From positions 5,321,906-5,385,905 of the forward strand of contig NC_090968.1 of assembly GCF_040807025.1 (NCBI RefSeq): a stretch of DNA of 64,000 nt, given 5' to 3'. Shown here piece after piece: positions 38,201-48,996 of this stretch (within the stretch, counting starts at the first letter, position 1; the number at the start of each line of letters is the position of its first letter). The notes under the pieces were generated by a model, which saw only the letters and a program-made list of their open reading frames with translations, was not told the origin of the DNA and ran no database searches. The DNA comes from Struthio camelus. Its lineage: Eukaryota; Chordata; Aves; Struthioniformes; Struthionidae. The position numbers and the translations under genes were made by a program.

Positions 38201-41200
38201 GCCACACACAGGAAACCTGCTCCTAAATAAAGAGCAAACCTGCCAGCAGCCATTTGCCAGGGCTGGGCTTGCACACCTGCGGGGATACACACAGTGATGC
38301 TGCGTGTTCTCCGTGGCTACACGCTCTGTGCACCAAGCCGGGGAGGGCTCCATTTTGCATAGTAAAAGTGGATAATTACTGGTTTCTCGCACCACCCACA
38401 AGATCCCAGCGTTAATACGCAGCGCTCGCAGAAAGGGAAAATTAACTCTACAATGTGTTGCTCTCTCTTGCCCTCAATTTCTGCTAACAGTAAAACACTA
38501 TTAAATGAAGTGCTTCACAGCACTCTGACATCCCGAGGTGGACGCTTTCCTGGTCAGGCAGGGGCGCTACCGCTCCGAGATGCCCACGCCAGCCCACGCC
38601 ACTCACCACTTTGTGCAGTTGCTCAGGTCCAGCCCGGCCTGTGCCTTGGTGCAGCGAATGGCTGTGCGAACCAGGACCATCGGGTCCGCATCAGGATCAG
38701 GGCCGTCCAGAGATGGGGACCATTCCCCGCCGATCAGCACAGCCTCATCCTCTTTCCTCCCCAGCAGAAACTAGGGAGAGACAGGCGGCGAGCCTGGTCA
38801 CATCACAGCATCCTGACTGTCTCTCCCTGCGTCCCCAAAGCCCCCTTCCTCCTCAGGGGACACGGTCCCCCAGAGACACGGCTGCGTTTGGCAGATGCCA
38901 CTCCAGAGTCATTCCAGCAATAAATGCAGGTGGCAACATGCAGCCAAACCTCCTCTCCTGAGCACTTTCCCCCAAAACAGGGGGAATTAAGCAAAGCCAC
39001 AGAGTTCTGCATACACCACACACTCTCAGCGCTGTTCTCGATGTCCTCACCTTCATTTGCTTTGTGGGGTGCTCAGGAGCCTCCCTTTGCTCACTGGAAT
39101 CATCGATGTATAACAAACAGGTACGATAAAACTCCTCGAGGCCCGGAGAGGACAGCAGCAGCACCTGAGGGCAGAGCATGCTGCCTGGTCAGACTGGCAG
39201 AGGCAATGCCTCATCCATCAGGAAGGCAGGGAGGGCACAAGGCCATCATCTCGTAAGCCAGAGCTGGATGAGGGAGCCAAAGCCGCCTGAGCCAAGGCCA
39301 ACAGCATATCCCTCCTCTTGGGTGCGCACGCCAGCTGTAAACCAGCCTCACCTTGGCGCTGAAAGCGGAATCCACGTCACCTGGAGCGGTGTCTGGCTCA
39401 GCCTCCTCCTCCGGCTCTGGTACCTCCTCCGGGTCAGCCACCAGGATGCGGCTGGGGTGCCTCAGGCTCAGGGGCTGGGTGAGGGGGAACGTGTCCAGCC
39501 AGCACAGGCGGACGTCGTAGAAGCCCCGGGGCAGCTGGATGCTGCAGTAGCGCCGCAGGATCTCCATGGCGTCACAGAAGGGGCTGGAGGCAGAGAGAGG
39601 GGACATCAAAACTCTCCGTGCCCAGAAACAGTCTCAAAAGCTGCTCGGGCATCTGAGTTCCCTCGTATGGCTGCCAGGAGCACAGCCCCGCACAGAAAAC
39701 CCCGCGTATGCTTCCTCCCTCCCAGCCCTCTCCCCGCAGAGCGTCTCCACCACAGCAGCACCCCCTGCCCAGCCCTCAGACTCCGACTCCTCTCCCGAGG
39801 TAGCCATAAGTGGAAAGAGACCCAACAAACTTATTTCACCTGCCACAGTGCCATAACAAGAGGGCAATGCTACTCTGTGTGGCTCCAGAGAGACAGGTCT
39901 CCAAGGCTGAGCACACAGATGGGGATCAGTCAAACACAAAGCAGCAGTCTCTAGCATGGAGGCTCCTCCCGCTCGTAGGAAGTCTCAGATACCTCAGTCT
40001 AAGTTGGAGGCCTGAACTGGGACCCCTTCCCTGGCTTTGACGCCCCTTGGCAGCCTGTAGGGCTACTCTGCACAGAGCCCAGCGCATAGAAGACAACTGG
40101 GGACAGGGCAACGTTTCTGTAGCGCTTTTCAGACTTACATGTTAATCTGAGCTCTGGGTAAATAACGGCCAAGTCCCTGCAGCCCTCTGCTGAGCTACTG
40201 AGCATCCCTTCCACTACCAACTGCTCTGGGAGCCTAACTAAGGGATTTCTGTTTGCTGTTTTTCTGTTAACCTTTTGGTAGCCCTGATCCAGCCAGGGAT
40301 CCAGGCTAAGACATCCGTTCGGCTGAGCACAAAGCCCTGGGCCTGCACAGAAAGACGCCCTGGATGGAGGCGAGCTAAGGTGCTCTCCGCTGCTAGGGAA
40401 GCAGGCACACTCACCTGTCCACAGCGTAGCGGGCAAAGTGAACCCGATACTGAGGCAGGTCGTGGCGAGGCTTTTTCGCTCCCCACAGCTCACCACCTTT
40501 CTGTTTCCGCTTCTTCGACTCAAAATCGTCCCTGTGACCAACACAGCACGTGTTGAAGGAACGCCAATACGAACTCGCCAAGCACCCGAAAGCACCGTGC
40601 GCGTGGCTCACTGCACACAGCACTGCTGGGCGGGAGCACAAACCTGGCAGTGCTGCGACTCTCAGAAATGAGGAGGATCCCTCCTCACCACGGATCTCCC
40701 AGAAACCACTAAAAGGCCAGAGCTCTAAGTAGGGAATGGCCCCATGTCCAAAGGCCACAGGACAAAGTGCAGGATACCAAGGGAAGGGGGCTGCCCACCC
40801 CACACGGGACAAGCACCCCAGTCCTTACCATCTGCCTGGGTCGTTCCGGCCCTTTGGTCCTCGCCCTGGGTATCTCCCCAGGTGTCCCAGGTGAATGGAT
40901 GGGGGAGATGGGAAGAGGTTCACTGCTGGAGAAAACAAGAATAATAAGACCGACCGGTACTGCCTGACTCCGATTCTGCCCCGGAAAACCTGAACACCTA
41001 CAGCATCCCCCCTCACGCTGACAGTCTGTGCTCGCAGCCAGCCAGCCTGCCTTCTTGGGGGTCATTTCTAAGGGAAACATCACTATTTTCACCACCAGGA
41101 GTCAAGAATCTATTGCCAGAGACTGCCTGCAGCACTTCAGTACACAGGGCCCCCCCAAAGCCGTCTCCCACGTCAACTGTGAGTACTCACGTTTCTGGGG

Positions 41201-43186
41201 AAAGAGCGGCGGGATGCGGTGAGGCTGGAACAGCAGCTGAGGCTGGGCGCCAAGGATTCCCTGTTTCTGTCCCAGGGACGCCATGTGCAGAAGAGGTGCT
41301 GGGGCCTTCAGGAGAGGCTGCAGAATAAAGGCACGGAGGAAGTCAAGGCAGTAAATCATTTCCCAGCCTGCCAGGCTAGCTCTCAGCCGGGAAGCAGGCT
41401 GGGTGGAGGGGAAGGGCGAGGACAGAGGAGATAAGAACGTGCCCGAGGCAGTCTTCACGGGGGCTCAGTACCTGGTTGGAGAGCGTCTGGACTTTCAGCG
41501 CGTTCCAGGGTACCGCCTGGCTTGGGTTGTAGACAGCTTTCACCAGCACCTTCTCCCCGATCTGCGGTATCCGGCCCTTCACAACGCTGACCCGAAACAC
41601 ACAACAACGGGGGCCCTCCGTTAGCGTTCCCAGTCCAGCGTAGGCCCCTTCCAGAGCGCAGCGGCGGGTCCAGGGCCTCGGCTCTGTCGGAGCTTCACCT
41701 CTCTGGGATGCACGCGGCGCCCCGCACCCACACGGCAGCCCTCTCCTCACCTGAGCTGGAAAAAGACCTCCTCGTCCACCACCCCGAAGTAATCGTGAAG
41801 GCTGGTGACGATGCCTGTGAAGACTCGTTGCTTCTCGCCCACCTGCAAAGCAAAGGGGTGAGGGGTGAGCTGCTTCCCAGCTGCCCTGCGCTTCCGCCCC
41901 AGGCGCTCTTTGCTCCAGCTCAAAAAGGAGCCGGCTCTTGCGGGAGCCCTGGCAGAACCTCAGAAGGAAGTGCTCCGCCAGCCACAGGCTTAACCGGCGA
42001 GGAGGCTTCTCCCCGGAGAGCCTGGGAACAGCCCCGAGCAGCCGCCTCGCCTCCCCGGAGCCATCGCCCCCGCGTACCTGCAGGTGCCGCGCCGTCTGGA
42101 GAAGCTCCGCCGAGACCGGAGGGTTCAACAAGCCGGGCGGGGGTCCCAGCAGCGAGGTCTGGGGCGTCCCTGGAAGGGAAGGGGGACAAGTCTGAATCCC
42201 TGGGGGGGGGGGGAACCCACCACCGCCAAGAGGCCAAAGGCGCCCTCCGAACGGCCGCCGGCCGCGCTCCTCCGGCGGAGGGCAGTCGGGGCTGCGCCGG
42301 GGCCGGCGACCGGCGCGTGGGGCAGCGCCGGCACCGGGGCCGGGACCCCCCCGGGCACTGCTGCTACCGGGAGCCGGTTCCCCCAGCAGCGCCGGGGCCA
42401 GGGGCTGTGACCTCCCGGCCCTGCCGGTACCGGGGGCTGTGACATCCCCCCCCTGGCCCTGCCGGTACCGGGGGCTGTGACATTCCCCCCCCCCCCCAGC
42501 CCTGCCGGTACCGGGGGCTGTGACCCACACACCCCCCCCGGCCCTGCCGGTACCGGGGGCTGTGACCCACACCCCCCCACCCCGGCCCTGCCGGTACCGG
42601 GGGCTGTGACCCACACCCCCCCACCCCGGCCCTGCCGGTACCGGGGGCTGTGACCCACACCCCCCCACCCCGGCCCTGCCGGTACCGGGGGCTGTGACCC
42701 ACACCCCCCCACCCCGGCCCTGCCGGTACCGGGGGCTGTGACCCACACCCCCCCACCCCGGCCCTGCCGGTACCGGGGGCTGTGACCCACACCCCCCCAC
42801 CCCGGCCCTGCCGGTACCGGGGGCTGTGACCCACACCCCCCCACCCCGGCCCTGCCGGTACCGGGGGCTGTGACCCACACACCCCCCCACCCGGCCCTGC
42901 CGGTACCGGAGGCTCTACCCCCACCCCGGTACCGGTGGGACCGGGGAACTGTAACCCCCCCCCAAAGACTGCCGTTATCAGAGGCTCTACCTACCCCCCC
43001 GCCCCCAGCCCTGCCGGTACCGGGGACTCCACCCCCCTCCCCCCCAAAGACCGCCGGTACCGGACTGTAGTCCCCCCCCCCCCGACCCGACGGTACCGGA
43101 CGCTGTGACCCCCCCCCCCCGCCGGGCCGACCTGGGAAGGCGGCGGCGGCCCGCGGCGGCGGCGGCTGCCGCTTGAACTGGGCCAT
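34178..43186 (-). CDS. CCAR2: CCAR2 (DBC1/KIAA1967), cell cycle and apoptosis regulator 2, complete
   Basis: Nuclear protein that inhibits SIRT1 and acts in transcription, splicing and p53 control. Nineteen coding exons (high to low): 43186-43132, 42169-42078, 41842-41751, 41586-41472, 41317-41191, 40925-40829, 40531-40415, 39583-39352, 39164-39051, 38770-38607, 37135-36952, 36676-36422, 36324-36133, 36049-35854, 35757-35678, 35291-35145, 35049-34926, 34780-34583 and 34404-34178 (TAG). The sum is 2808 nt, 935 aa (human 923). ATG sits in GCCATGG, and the protein starts MAQFKRQ. Domains: S1-like RNA-binding (about 50-118), basic SKKRKQ nuclear signal (about 197), Nudix-like pseudoenzyme domain (about 310-455), acidic/proline-rich linker, EF-hand-like segment (about 705-753), C-terminal coiled coil (about 825-925). 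No SAP domain, which separates it from CCAR1. The QP at the exon 16 border could gain one residue by acceptor choice. Confidence 0.96.
35455..35580 (-). repeat. Possible tRNA-derived SINE in CCAR2 intron
   Basis: On the - strand a tRNA A-box-like tggctcgtggtacc is followed about 55 bases later by a B-box-like ctggttcaatccca. Read as an old SINE rather than a tRNA gene, since no cloverleaf can be drawn. Confidence 0.3.
36952..39164 (-). CDS. CCAR2: CCAR2 exons 9-11: Nudix-like (DBC1) domain
   Basis: Exons 39164-39051, 38770-38607 and 37135-36952 encode about residues 310-463. They include VLLLSSPGLEEFYRTCLLYI, FLLGRKEDEAVLIGGEWSPS, the RTAIRCTKAQAGLDLSNCTK segment and the VVVVFLPDVWGCMPSLEEWE end. 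In the family this is a Nudix hydrolase fold that has lost catalytic residues and binds nucleotides or partners such as PARP1. Confidence 0.9.
41472..41842 (-). CDS. CCAR2: CCAR2 exons 3-4: S1-like RNA-binding domain
   Basis: Exons 41842-41751 and 41586-41472 encode residues about 50-118. They run from VGEKQRVFTGIVTSLHDYFG through VVDEEVFFQL to KVLVKAVYNPSQAVPWNALK. This is the S1-like fold of the CCAR family, nearly identical to the human protein. Confidence 0.92.
42425..43130. repeat. 44-bp C-rich minisatellite in CCAR2 intron 1
   Basis: About eight near-identical 44-bp units (42545-42900), each with ccctgccggtaccgggggct then gtgacccacacccccccacc, plus degenerate copies on both sides. G-rich on the CCAR2 sense strand. 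It fills most of the 962-bp first intron (42170-43131), directly beyond the first coding exon. The unit is not a multiple of three, so every frame is crossed, which produces spurious long open frames. Confidence 0.95.
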
Positions 43187-43400
43187 GGCGCGGACACGGC
43201 GGGGGCGGCGGCGGGGGGGCTGGGGGGGGGGGCGCGGCCCGGAACCCGCCGCGCGCACGTGCCGCCGCCCGGGCCGCTGAGGGCGCCGCGCCCCGCCGGA
43301 AGTGACGCGCAGCAGCCCGACGCGACGCGCGGCCCGGCGGCGCGCCGCCAATGGCGTCACCGCGGCGGCCGTGACGTCACGGCCGAACACACCAACACCC
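43187..43400 (-). promoter_or_regulatory. CCAR2: CCAR2 CpG-island promoter with CRE and CCAAT motifs
   Basis: CpG-dense sequence upstream of the CCAR2 ATG. It contains a full palindromic CRE (tgacgtca, 43372-43379), a half site in atggcgtcac, another in gaagtgacgc near 43309, and a ccaat word at 43348-43352. The start site is not visible; there is no TATA box. Its far side overlaps the 3' end of C8orf58. Confidence 0.6.
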
Positions 43401-43414
43401 GTGTCAAACACCCA

Positions 43415-43420
43415 TTTATT
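43415..43420 (-). terminator. C8orf58: C8orf58 poly(A) signal AATAAA
   Basis: AATAAA on the - strand, about 46 bases past the C8orf58 stop, followed by a G/T-rich element (ggtgtttgacacgggtgttg). The 3' UTR is therefore very short and includes a G/C homopolymer near 43430-43448. Confidence 0.8.
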
Positions 43421-43465
43421 CTCCACCGTGGGGGGGGGGGGGGGGGGGAAGGAAGCAGCGGCGGC

Positions 43466-46400
43466 TCAGGCGGCTCCAGCGCGGGGGCCGGAGGGCGCTG
43501 GGCGCCCCCCCGGCGCGGCCCCGCAGCGGGCGACGCGCGCCACCAGCGCCCTGACGCGGCCCCAGCGCCCCTCGGCCTCCTCGGACGGCGGCGGCGGCGG
43601 CGGCTCCTCCAGCAGGCTGGGCGAGCTGGCCGAGCGCCCCGGCGCTCTGCGGGGCGGCGCTGCGGGCAGAGAGCGGCGGCCCTCAGCCTCGGCCTGCACC
43701 GACACCCCCCCCCACCCGCCCCTCGCCACCCACCTGGGCTGGGCGCCATCTCCGCCGCGGCCCGGCTCTCCGAGGACGAGCGGGCCCGCAAGGCCTCGCT
43801 CCTCCGCCGCTCCTCCCGGGCGGGCTGGGGGCCAGGAGGCGGTCGGCGGCGCTGCCGGCGGGCCTGCTGCAGCCGGGCGATCCTCTCCAGCCGCTGGCAG
43901 ACGTGCTCCAAGTAGCGCAGCCCCCGGCCCGGCGCGGGCGGCCAGGCGTCGGGCCGGCCCTGGGGGCGAGGGGCACGGCGGCTCACGGCCTCGCCGACCG
44001 GCCCTGCCGGGAGCGGGCGGCAGCGCCGGTGCCCTACCCCGGCCATCGCAAGCAGTTGGGGGGCACCCACCCCCCACCACCACCACCCAAACCCCCCTCG
44101 GGGCCCACCAGACCCCCCCCCACCACCCCGTCCACACTCACATCACCCTCGGGGGGCTCCACGCTCAGCTCCCGCAGCTCCCAGGACGGGACGGGGTCGC
44201 CCCCGGGCTCTGCCCCCCGCCGAGCCAGCGCCTGCAGGTCAGCCGCGCTGGCGCTGCGCCGGTCCAGCGGCCGCGGGGAGCCCCCAGGCGCCCGCGGCCT
44301 CCGCCAGCGCTGCGTGCCCTGGGCTAGCTTCTTGCTGGCCGAGAGGCCGCGGGGAGGCCGCTGGCGGGGCGCCGGCTCCGGGCCGAGGCGGCTCTTCTCC
44401 AGGGCGCCGTCGAGGGAGAAGCTGCTCTCGGAGCCCAGCGGGGTGGAGGGCGAGTTCTCGCTGCTGGCCATCTCCACCCCGGAGTCCTCCGACTCTGACT
44501 TGAGGAGCCGCCCGCTCGCCGGGGGGCTGCCGGGGGAGCCGGGCTCCGGCGGCCCCCGCGCCTCGGGGCTCTCCTGCAGCCTGCGGTACACGCTGGCGGC
44601 CGTCCGCACCACGCAGCTCTCCGCCGTCTCCCAGGAGCCATCTGCAGAGCGAGGGGGGCCCCCGTCGGACGGCATCGGACAGGACGAGGCCCAGCAGAGC
44701 TCTTCCCTCCCTCCCCGGCACTGGCGCGGACCTGCTCCCACCCCCCCGGCATGCTCCGGGGACGAGGGCAGGTTGCTCAGCACCTCCACGCCGGTCCGGC
44801 CCGGCCCCAGCGGCTGGGAGCAGCCTCCCGCCCGCTGCCCCCTTGCAGGGTGCCGCCGAGCACAGCCCACTGTGCAGCCCCCTGCCCTGGGGGACCCCTC
44901 CGGAGGGGTCCCACCGGCCTCTCCAAGGCATCGGGGAGATCAGCGCAACAGCAGCGTCGTGTCACAGCTCCCCAAAAACATGCCCCCGGGCCCGGCGCCT
45001 CCGTCTTCCTGAGCCGCGTCGCTGCGGTGCCTCGGCAGCGGCTCCCGGCTGCTGGCACCGGGGCCGAGCCGCCTTCCTCGGCGCCGACCCGGCTGCGCGG
45101 CCGAAACTGCCGCTCTGGCCGCATCGCCCCGCTCCCAGCTCAGCGCCGGCCTCAGCCGGGGCGGCCCCTCGCGCTCAGCTCCGATTCGGAGGGGCCGCAG
45201 GCACGGCCGCGGGCTGGGGGAGCGCCGCTTCTGAATCAGGGTGGCCGAACCGGGGCGCGGGGCCCCGCAGCCGTCCGCCCCGAATCCCGCGTCTCCCGCG
45301 AGGCTGCGCCGGGGGCTCGGTGCTGCGGCCCCGGCCGGCGGGACGGGACCCGCGCCCCGTCACTCACAGCCGCCGGTCGCTCCCCTCCTCTTCCAGAGGG
45401 CGCGGGAGCCACCCCACATCGCCCAAAGCCGAATCCGACTGCCGGGCGCGCGTCCCAGCACTCCCTTTTTTATGCCACCGCAGCCGGCGCCGTATCCAGA
45501 GGCATCTCATTGCCGGACTGGTTCCCAACTGGTTTTCCTTAGCATTTAAGGATAGACGATACTGGTTGGGCCGGTGGCTAAGGGCTCCGTTCCCATCGCA
45601 GGCAGGATGGTTATTCGGGCACCCAAGGCTGCAGGCAGACTCCCCGGTGCCGGGCGAATCCCACGGCCGGCTCCGTCGGCACCAGGTGCTTGAGGGAAGC
45701 CCCGCCAGGCTCCCGCTCTGCCTCGGCCCCGCGATCCCCCGGCCGCGGACGGGTCCCGGGCAAGAGCGGCCGATACGCAGCCGGCACGTGGAACGGGCGG
45801 GCGACGAGGGGACGGCGGTGGGGCTCGCAGCCAGCCGCCGATTCGGACAATCCCGCGATTCAGCAGCCCCCGAAGGGCCTCGCGCAGCCGCATGAATCCC
45901 AGCAATCCGGCGGGGCGGCCACCTCCGCCCCCGGCACGCGAGCCAGCGCCGGCTGGGAGAGCAGCCTTTCTCCCAGCACCAAGCGCCCGCGGTGCTCAGC
46001 GGCGCCGCATGCAACAGCCCCCCGCGCTCAAGGGCTCCTTCCTTCCTCCTTCCCAGCCCCGGCGCCCAGCACCTTCCCTCCCGCGCCACGGGAGGCACGC
46101 CGTGTGCCCAAAGGGTTTGGATCCTCACCGAGGTGGAGGGGTGCAGCGCGATGCGGGGGTCTCCCTGCACTGACTGCCCCCAGCGGGGAGCTGCAGCCCC
46201 CCCCGGGGCTGCCCTCAAGCCCCCCGCACAGCCCAAGCGGGGGAGGCATGCAGAGACAGGCTAGCCCCCCCGTGCTGCCGGCCCCGCTTGCAGCATGCAC
46301 AGTCCCGGGGGGCTCGACCCCCGTGCAGGTGCTGTTCCTCCAGCCCAAGGCACGCATGCATGAAGGTGTGAGCACCCAGCACCCTGGGGCCCCCATCCCA

Positions 46401-46675
46401 TAGGGCCAGCACAACCCCCGGGGGAGGGGGGCACCAGGGACCTGCTGGGACCCTCCTTCAGCAGGACTTGGGGACCCTCCTCCTGCCCAAGCCCCAGAGA
46501 TGAGGGACCCCGGGGAAGCCTCCCCCAGCCCAGACCGCCGGGATCCCCCCCCAGCAGCGGCTGCTGCGGGACCTGGGGGCCGGGCCGGGCTCCCCCCACC
46601 CCGGGGCCCGGGCACCCCCGACTCACCGCGGCCGCGCACCGGCTCCACGCTGAAGGCTCCGCGGCGGCGCAGCAT
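43466..46675 (-). CDS. C8orf58: C8orf58 homologue (DUF4657 family), uncharacterised protein
   Basis: Function unknown. Four coding exons: 46675-46627, 44641-44142, 43959-43734 and 43644-43466, giving 317 aa (954 nt). The start MLRRRGAFSVEPVRGR matches the known N-terminal pattern. Exon 2 carries CVVRTAASVYRRLQ and SEDSGVEMASSENSPSTPLG. Exon 3 carries GLRYLEHVCQRLERIARLQQ, a conserved helix. Exon 4 has EGRWGRVRALVARVARC near the end. These match human C8orf58 in order, and the gene sits between PDLIM2 and CCAR2 as in human. Serine-, proline- and arginine-rich linkers suggest disorder; no signal peptide or membrane segment. The acceptor of the last exon (GCAGAG/CGCCGG) was chosen to keep the frame. 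Somewhat shorter than the human protein. Confidence 0.88.
44642..46626 (-). other. C8orf58 intron 1, 2.0 kb
   Basis: GC-rich intron. Exon 1 joins exon 2 in phase without any other exon. Open frames here are not supported by splice sites or homology. Confidence 0.7.
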
Positions 46676-48250
46676 CCCCGGGCAGGGCGCTGCGGACACC
46701 ACCGGGACCGGGAGCAGGATCGGGACCGGGAGCAGCCCCCGCACCGCCCCGCCGCTTTATGGGGAGGGCTGCGGGCCGGCTCGGCCCCGGGGCGGGGCGG
46801 GGGCAGCCCCCTCCCGGGCAGCCCGGCCCGGGCGGCCGCCTGCGGCGGGGGTTACCTGGGAGGGCTGCGCCGGCCCTCCGACCGGGGATGAGGCCCCCGC
46901 AGCCCCTGCAGCGCCCTGAGGCTGGGTGCAACTCGTTGCAGCAGTGAGGAACCCCTTTTCTCCGGGGACACGGCCCCCGCTGCCCCCGCAGCGCCTGAGG
47001 CTGGGTGCAGCTCATTGCAGTAATGAGAAATCCCTTTTCTCCAGGGACACAGCCCCCGTTGCCCCCGCAGCACCCTGAGGCTGGGCGCAGCTCGTTGCAC
47101 CGGTGAGGAACCCTTTCTCCTACACCGTGGCCAGATGTTTCCAGGTGCCTTCAAAGGCGGGGGGCTGCCGGGCAGGTCCCTGCTCCAGGCTGCCAGCGCA
47201 TCCAGGGGAGACTCACACCTCCTGGCCCCCCCAAGGCAGCTGGAGCAGGCAGGGGTCTGGGGGCCCCCACGGGGAAACCATCCTCCTGGAGCCCCCCTGC
47301 TCCGATACGGCCGGGGGCAGGCGGCGTCCTGCCACTGCCTCCCGGCGAGAGCTGGCTGCTGCTCCCCACCGCCCGGTGTTTCAGTCGGAGCCAAGGCAGA
47401 AGCGTTTGATGCTTGGTTTTTTTTCCTCCCCCTTGCACGCAAAGGCCCTGCTAACGCTGCCTGGCAGGATGAGCCGCCAGGCGAGGACAGGAAAGACGAG
47501 CAGCAACGTCTTTTTCCTTTGCCTTGCCGGGGCAGTCCCGGGGAAGCTTAATTAAAGCCGGCGCGCTGCAACAGCACCACGCGCTGCAGGCCTGGGACGG
47601 GCGCGGGGAAGAGGCGGCAGGGCACGGCCAGGCTGCTCCCAGGAGCCGGCGGCCGTCCCCACCTGCGCGGGACCCGGGCGGCCAGGCTGGGGTTGAGCGA
47701 GGACAAGGACAGCGAGGCCGGACCACCCGGGTTCGCCCTGCCGGAGCTGCCTTCCCCGCTCCCTTTGGGCCGGGACAGCCGGACCCGGGGACAGCCCTGC
47801 ACGCGGGTCCCCTCCGCGCATGCACGTGCACGGCATGTCCCTGCTGGCAGGGGACCGCAGGGATGACAACGGGCCCTGGGCTAATCCTTCCTGGGGTGGG
47901 CAGCAGTAATTAAGTGCCTAAAAGGTGAGAGCTCAGCTGAGCCCAGGGGAGCCACGTCTTTTGCTAAGAGCAAAGCCCCCGCGCAGCCCGGCTCCGTGCA
48001 CCCCGGCACGGGGGGCGGAGAGCGGCGATAAGGAGCCCACCTGGGCCTCCGCAGGACAAAGGCCCCGGCTAACAGCCCGCAATAAAGCGCGACACCTCCC
48101 AGCGTCGCCCAGAGCACCCGGGGGGAGCCCTGACCTCCCCCGGCAGCGGGGCAAGGCCAGGCGGTGCCGACCGCGCGCGTGGCCGGAGCCGCACGCTGCT
48201 CCCCCCCGCCTCTCTTACAGACCACGCACGGCTGTGGAGCAAATATATAT
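46676..48250. other. C8orf58 promoter side and spacer to PDLIM2
   Basis: The part next to the C8orf58 ATG (46676-46850) is a CpG island with repeated gggaccgggagc words, likely its promoter. Beyond it lies a 2.5-copy repeat of about 80 bp (46880-47115) and plain GC-rich sequence. Confidence 0.6.
46880..47115. repeat. About 80-bp tandem repeat, 2.5-3 copies
   Basis: The phrase ctgaggctgggtgcagctc recurs near 46915, 46994 and 47074, each followed by a ttctcc...gggacac block. Copies have diverged by 10-15 percent by eye. Confidence 0.8.
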
Positions 48251-48271
48251 TATATTTATATAGAGATCTGG

Positions 48272-48277
48272 TTTAAT
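48272..48277 (-). terminator. PDLIM2: PDLIM2 poly(A) signal candidate ATTAAA
   Basis: ATTAAA on the - strand, about 300 bp past the PDLIM2 stop, in a small AT-rich patch (48240-48285) that also holds TATAAA at 48255-48260. Which one is used is not decided by sequence. Confidence 0.5.
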
Positions 48278-48576
48278 ACCTCGGAGAAGCCCTTTGAAGG
48301 CAGTGTACTAAGCGGTGCCAGCCCCCCCTCTCCGGTACCTAAGTGCTCAAGCGTCCCTGTGTCCCCCCCCCCCCCACGCCCCCGGGTGCATGCGGCTGCT
48401 GGCAGTGACCATGATGCTGCCGAGGCTGAGGACCGACCCAGCTCATCGCACCAGCCAGCTCGGAGAGAGCGAAGGCGAGGCGCTGCATCTGGGCTCCCAG
48501 CCGAGCTCTTCCCGACCCCCGGCGGGGTGCCCTCGGCCCCCCCAGCGAGCCGCCCCCTGCCCCGCTGCCCGGCGGC

Positions 48577-48996
48577 TCAGGACGGGGGGGACGGCGGGGC
48601 GGCGGGCCCCGCCGGGGGGCCGCGGTAGCGCAGGCGGGCGTGCTTCTCGCAGTACAGCTCGTCGCCCACCCAGAAGTGGCCCCGCATCTTCAGGTTGAGG
48701 CCGCAGTCGGAGCAGGCGTAGCAGGACGGGTGCCGGTAGCGGCCGTCCTGGATCCTCACCGCCTGCGTGCTGCGGGGAGGCGAGGGGATGCCGTCAGCGG
48801 CCGGGGGTGGGGGGGTCCCCGGGCCGACCCCGCGGGCACCCCCGGCTCCCCGCACCCTGCCCGGGGAGCCCCACTCACGCGATGGGGCTGCCGCACTTCT
48901 CGCAGGCGTGCAGCTTCGGCAGCCCGGCCGCGGCGCCGGCGGCGGGCTTGCGGGCGCTGGGCGAGAGCCGGCTGGGGAAGGGGGCGGCGGGACCTT
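48577..48996 (-). CDS. PDLIM2: PDLIM2 exons 7-8: LIM domain
   Basis: Exons 48996-48879 and 48769-48577 encode [32 protein letters not shown] and [20 protein letters not shown], followed by H. All eight zinc-binding positions are kept. In human PDLIM2 this domain is linked to its E3-ligase-like activity. Confidence 0.94.
   Translation of the reverse strand, partial: KVPPPPSPAGSRPAPASPPPAPRPGCRSCTPARSAAAPSREWGSPGRVRGAGGARGVGPGTPPPPAADGIPSPPRSTQAVRIQDGRYRHPSCYACSDCGLNLKMRGHFWVGDELYCEKHARLRYRGPPAGPAAPPSPPS

Noticed and set aside
41376-43426. Long - strand open frames rich in GTGRAG-type repeats
   Set aside because: They are translations of the 44-bp array fused to shadows of CCAR2 exons. The true CCAR2 exons splice around this intron.
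44740-44870. Extra C8orf58 exon containing VEVLSNLPSSPEHAG
   Set aside because: Exon 1 joins the 44641 acceptor in phase and matches the known protein without it; the only in-phase donor is weak.
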